Positions 61,470-64,000 of a stretch of DNA of 64,000 nt are shown one piece after another; position 1 is the stretch's first letter, and every line of letters begins with the position of its first letter. The notes under the pieces were generated by a model. It made no database searches, had not been told where the DNA came from, and saw only the letters and a program-made list of their open reading frames with translations. The stretch is taken from positions 1 to 64,000 of the forward strand of contig CANJRD010000012.1 of NCBI GenBank assembly GCA_947476695.1, written 5' to 3'. The position numbers and the translations under genes are program-made. This DNA is from Rhodospirillaceae bacterium. GTDB lineage: Bacteria; Pseudomonadota; Alphaproteobacteria; Rhodospirillales; Rhodospirillaceae.

Positions 61470-62123
61470 ATGACAATCGACAAGCAGCGCCTGCCGCTGT
61501 CGCGCCGGCGTCCGCTCCATTGCGTGGCGGCCGCGGCTCTTGGCAAGAAAGCCAAGTCCCGCTCCATTGGCGCTTTCCTCAGCGGTCTCGCCGTGCGACG
61601 CCACACGCTGGCGGTCGCTGCGATTCAGGCGAGCATCAGCGCGCCGGATTGTCTCGACGTCGCCGCCGCGCGTGCGCAAAATCTCGCGACGATGCTGAGC
61701 CTGCTCGACAAGGTTCAGGGTTGCGGCGGACACAAGGACATTTGCCTGTTCCCCGTTCTGGCGTTGCCGGGCGACGCGCTGAGCGTGCTGCTGCAAGCGG
61801 CGCGCCGTTATAACTGCACGCTGGTGTACGGCAGCGAGGGCGCCGCGCGGAACGGCGAGAGGCTTCGCCTCACCACGACCGTTCCGCCCAACGGCGACGT
61901 CCGTATCGATCATGCGAGCATGGCCGGGGTCACGACCTTGAAGCTGCGTACGCGCAACGGCGTCTATCGCGTCGTTGCCTGCGCCGCCGATGCGAACTAT
62001 CCGGGCCAGACAGGACTGACGACGGCGATTCATTCGCCGGATGGCCGTGCGATCGTGGCCACGCACTCGCGCGGCGAGCAGGCGATCGCCGCCGTGCTGC
62101 ATGTCGCGGACGGCGCGATTTAA
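61470..62123 (+). CDS. Nitrilase-like protein lacking the catalytic Glu
   Basis: A 217-residue protein. From residue 45 (RHTLAVAAIQASISAPDCLDVAAARAQNLATMLSLL...) it matches the N-terminal half of the carbon-nitrogen hydrolase fold. The usual D-L-x-x-F-P-E motif is DICLFPVLALPGD, with Val where the catalytic Glu should be. The later K and C motifs are not found, and the protein stops at about two thirds of a full nitrilase (usually 260 or more residues). It is probably inactive or a different-function paralogue. The ATG at 61470 has a G5 ribosome binding site. It overlaps the end of the convergent MaoC gene by 4 bp. Confidence 0.55.
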   Translation: MTIDKQRLPLSRRRPLHCVAAAALGKKAKSRSIGAFLSGLAVRRHTLAVAAIQASISAPDCLDVAAARAQNLATMLSLLDKVQGCGGHKDICLFPVLALPGDALSVLLQAARRYNCTLVYGSEGAARNGERLRLTTTVPPNGDVRIDHASMAGVTTLKLRTRNGVYRVVACAADANYPGQTGLTTAIHSPDGRAIVATHSRGEQAIAAVLHVADGAI

Positions 62124-62578
62124 ATATCTTTAGCCGGGCGGCGCGGCACGACGATCGTGCTGACCATGCTTTGCACGGTCTCGCCGTTCTGGTTCAGCGT
62201 CGTGACGCGCACCCGCGCCAATCCGCGATCCGGTTTGCTGCGCGATGGGATGATCTCGACGATCTCCGAAACGATGTGCAGCCGGTCGCCAGGCCGCACC
62301 GGCTGCGGCCAGCGCAATTCCTGAATGCCGGCGCCGACCGTACCCTCGGCGGCGCGGATTCCGCCGCTGACGATCAGACGCATGGTCGTTGCCGCCGTGT
62401 GCCAACCGCTGGCCACCAACCCGCCGAAGAACGACGCGCGCCCGGCTTCTTCGTCGAGATGGAACGGCTGCGGATCGAACTGGGCGGCAAAGGCCTTGAT
62501 GTCCGCCAGCCGCATTTCGATCTCTTCCGATTCCGCGCGGAGGCCGACCTGCAGGTCCTCGAAATAGAGATTCGTCAT
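62120..62578 (-). CDS. MaoC-like hot-dog dehydratase
   Basis: A 152-residue protein of the hot-dog fold. The start NLYFEDLQVGLRAESEE, the (R)-hydratase motif FAAQFDPQPFHLDEEAGRASFFGGLVASGWH with Asp and His, and RWPQPVRPGDRLHI are typical of MaoC/enoyl-CoA hydratase 2 proteins. It hydrates enoyl-CoA thioesters. The ATG at 62578 follows GAAGGAA. Its start region is divergent from the glycerate kinase gene, 55 bp apart. Confidence 0.92.
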   Translation of the reverse strand: MTNLYFEDLQVGLRAESEEIEMRLADIKAFAAQFDPQPFHLDEEAGRASFFGGLVASGWHTAATTMRLIVSGGIRAAEGTVGAGIQELRWPQPVRPGDRLHIVSEIVEIIPSRSKPDRGLARVRVTTLNQNGETVQSMVSTIVVPRRPAKDI

Positions 62579-62633
62579 GGGAATTATTCCTTCGGCATTT
62601 GCCGGATGGCGTCTGGAGTTGTACGAAATCCTC

Positions 62634-63899
62634 ATGATTCAACCAAACGCCATCGATCCCGTCACGCAGCCCGAAGGCTTCTTGCGCGCCGCATTGGACG
62701 CCGCGATCGCGGCCGTCCAGCCGGATATCTGTGTGCCGCCGGCCTTACCGGCCCCGGGCAAAGGGCGCACCCTTGTCCTCGGCGGCGGTAAAGCCGCGGC
62801 GGCCATGGCGGCGGCGGTGGAGCGTCACTGGCCGGGACCTCTGAGCGGACTTGTCGTCACGCGTGAAGGCTACGGCTGCCCGACGCAACACATCGAAGTC
62901 ATCGAAGCCTCGCATCCGGTGCCGGATGCCCGCGGCGCCGCGGCGGCGGAACGCATCCTCGCGCTCGCGGCAACGGCGGCGCCGGAGGATCTCGTCCTCT
63001 GCCTCATCTCGGGCGGCGCCTCGGCCTTGCTGGCCGCTCCGGCGCCAGGCGTGACGCTTGCGGAGAAGCGCGCGATTACATCCGCACTGCTCAAAAGCGG
63101 GGCCACAATTCAGGAACTCAACTGCGTGCGGAAACACCTGTCGCGGTTGAAGGGCGGTCGGCTTGCGGCGGCGACACGCGGACGCATTGTCACGCTGATC
63201 ATCTCCGACGTCGTTGGTGACGATCCGGCGGTCATCGCGTCGGGACCTACCGTTCCAGACCCCACGACCTGCGCCGACGCTTTGGCCGTGCTGACGCGCT
63301 ATCGCGTACCGTTCTCCGATATCGTGCGCGCAGGCCTTGCGGGGGGCGCTTTTGAATCTCCCAAGTCGCTCGCCTCGTCGGAAGTCCGCATGATCGCGAC
63401 ACCGCGCGACGCGCTCGACGCAGGCATCGCCTTCGCACGGAATGCGGGTTTGGCTGTGCTCGATCTGGGGGATGCCATCGAAGGGGAGGCCCGCAAGGTC
63501 GCAGCCGATCACGCGCGTTTGATCGATCGCATCCGGCGCGGCGAGGCCGACGTTGCCGCGCCCTGCCTGATCGTTTCCGGCGGCGAGTTGACCGTCACCG
63601 TGGGTGGCGAGGGGGCGGGCGGACCGAACACTGAATACGCCTTGGCGCTGGCCGCGCAAGATCGCGGTGTTTGGGCGATCGCCGCGGATACCGACGGGAC
63701 GGACGGCAATGCCGGCGCCGCGGGCGGGCTGATCCGGCCCGACACGCTCACGCGCGCAGCCCAAGCCGGGCTCGATCCGGTGGCCTGTTTGGGGCGCAAC
63801 GATTCGGCGGGCTTCTTCCGGGCCTTGAACGACCTGGTTGATACCGGTCCAACCCTGACCAACGTCAACGACTTTCGCGCGAGTCTCGTGCTGCCTTAA
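62634..63899 (+). CDS. Glycerate 2-kinase (DUF4147/MOFRL)
   Basis: A 421-residue cytoplasmic kinase that phosphorylates glycerate, feeding glycolate/serine or glyoxylate metabolism into glycolysis. The DUF4147 domain has LVLGGGKAAAAMA, ASHPVPDARG, LISGGASALL and LNCVRKHLSRLKGGRLA; the C-terminal MOFRL domain has VSGGELTVTVGGEGAGGPNTEYALA and AADTDGTDGNAGAAGG. The ATG at 62634 is the likely start; the frame is open 57 bp further upstream into the MaoC promoter. Complete and normal in length. Confidence 0.94.
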   Translation: MIQPNAIDPVTQPEGFLRAALDAAIAAVQPDICVPPALPAPGKGRTLVLGGGKAAAAMAAAVERHWPGPLSGLVVTREGYGCPTQHIEVIEASHPVPDARGAAAAERILALAATAAPEDLVLCLISGGASALLAAPAPGVTLAEKRAITSALLKSGATIQELNCVRKHLSRLKGGRLAAATRGRIVTLIISDVVGDDPAVIASGPTVPDPTTCADALAVLTRYRVPFSDIVRAGLAGGAFESPKSLASSEVRMIATPRDALDAGIAFARNAGLAVLDLGDAIEGEARKVAADHARLIDRIRRGEADVAAPCLIVSGGELTVTVGGEGAGGPNTEYALALAAQDRGVWAIAADTDGTDGNAGAAGGLIRPDTLTRAAQAGLDPVACLGRNDSAGFFRALNDLVDTGPTLTNVNDFRASLVLP

Positions 63900-64000
63900 G
63901 AACGGCAAGCGACAGTATCTGCTTGAGATATCAAGGCTTCACGGCTCTGACGTTGTTTGGAACCGCCGGGCGCAGTATAAGTGTCCGTCGAGTCGAAGCG

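Noticed and set aside
1-64000. tRNA, rRNA or phage attachment sites near the IS and at the window ends
   Set aside because: No cloverleaf-like sequence, rRNA core motif, integrase or long direct repeat was seen.

Overview
This is a GC-rich, gene-dense chromosomal stretch from a Gram-negative, flagellated, probably soil or freshwater alphaproteobacterium. The inference rests on the FliG type, a DUF2336 protein, several TonB-dependent receptors, a PEP-CTERM surface protein, a PQQ/cytochrome c dehydrogenase and paired ArsR-SRPBCC modules. The genus cannot be fixed from the window. I see no tRNA, rRNA, CRISPR array, prophage or plasmid functions.

Layout. 0.4-4.7 kb: two divergent SGNH-superfamily genes (one SGNH-type, one GSCFA) and a short-chain fatty acid permease. 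4.7-6.5 kb: a decayed outer-membrane efflux protein next to an intact IS3-family element with inverted repeats, a 4-bp target duplication and a -1 slippery heptamer. 6.5-11.3 kb: two small unknown genes, a large beta-propeller/GGDEF sensor broken by two frameshifts, and an ArsR-SRPBCC pair whose operator covers the start codon. 11.3-16.5 kb: an OmpR/EnvZ-type two-component system, two small exported cysteine-motif proteins, and a SulP transporter overlapping a beta-carbonic anhydrase (a bicarbonate module). 16.7-21 kb: a 24-residue-repeat protein, an orphan fliG, a B12-type radical SAM protein and a glycosyltransferase. 21-27.6 kb: two TonB receptors (the second frameshifted) around a HAD phosphatase and a small protein. 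27.9-31.9 kb: a membrane spermidine-synthase-like protein, and a CheY-like receiver coupled to a DUF2336 protein.

32.2-47.2 kb is metabolic: dienelactone hydrolase, APC permease, two VOC proteins with a DUF2214 protein, PQQ dehydrogenase plus cytochrome b561, a DUF1838/acyltransferase/amidase operon, a second ArsR-SRPBCC pair, and a GST/2-oxoglutarate oxygenase operon divergent from three consecutive cupin genes. 47.2-64 kb holds DUF2237, exonuclease III, DUF4142, a TonB receptor with an in-frame amber codon, a hydrolase, a class II glutamine amidotransferase, an XRE regulator, a PepSY-like protein, DUF3293, a frameshifted exported protein, a PEP-CTERM protein, a lipoprotein, a PAS histidine kinase, a nitrilase-like protein lacking its expected glutamate, a MaoC-like protein and glycerate 2-kinase.

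Five otherwise well-preserved reading frames are interrupted. There are four frameshifts in three genes, each repaired by adding one base, and one CAG-to-TAG-type stop. The pattern looks at least partly like consensus error and should be settled before those genes are called pseudogenes. No single locus is clearly a new system. The best candidates for unexplored biology are the cupin/2OG-oxygenase/GST block, the nitrilase-like protein, the 24-residue repeat protein and the SGNH/GSCFA pair.
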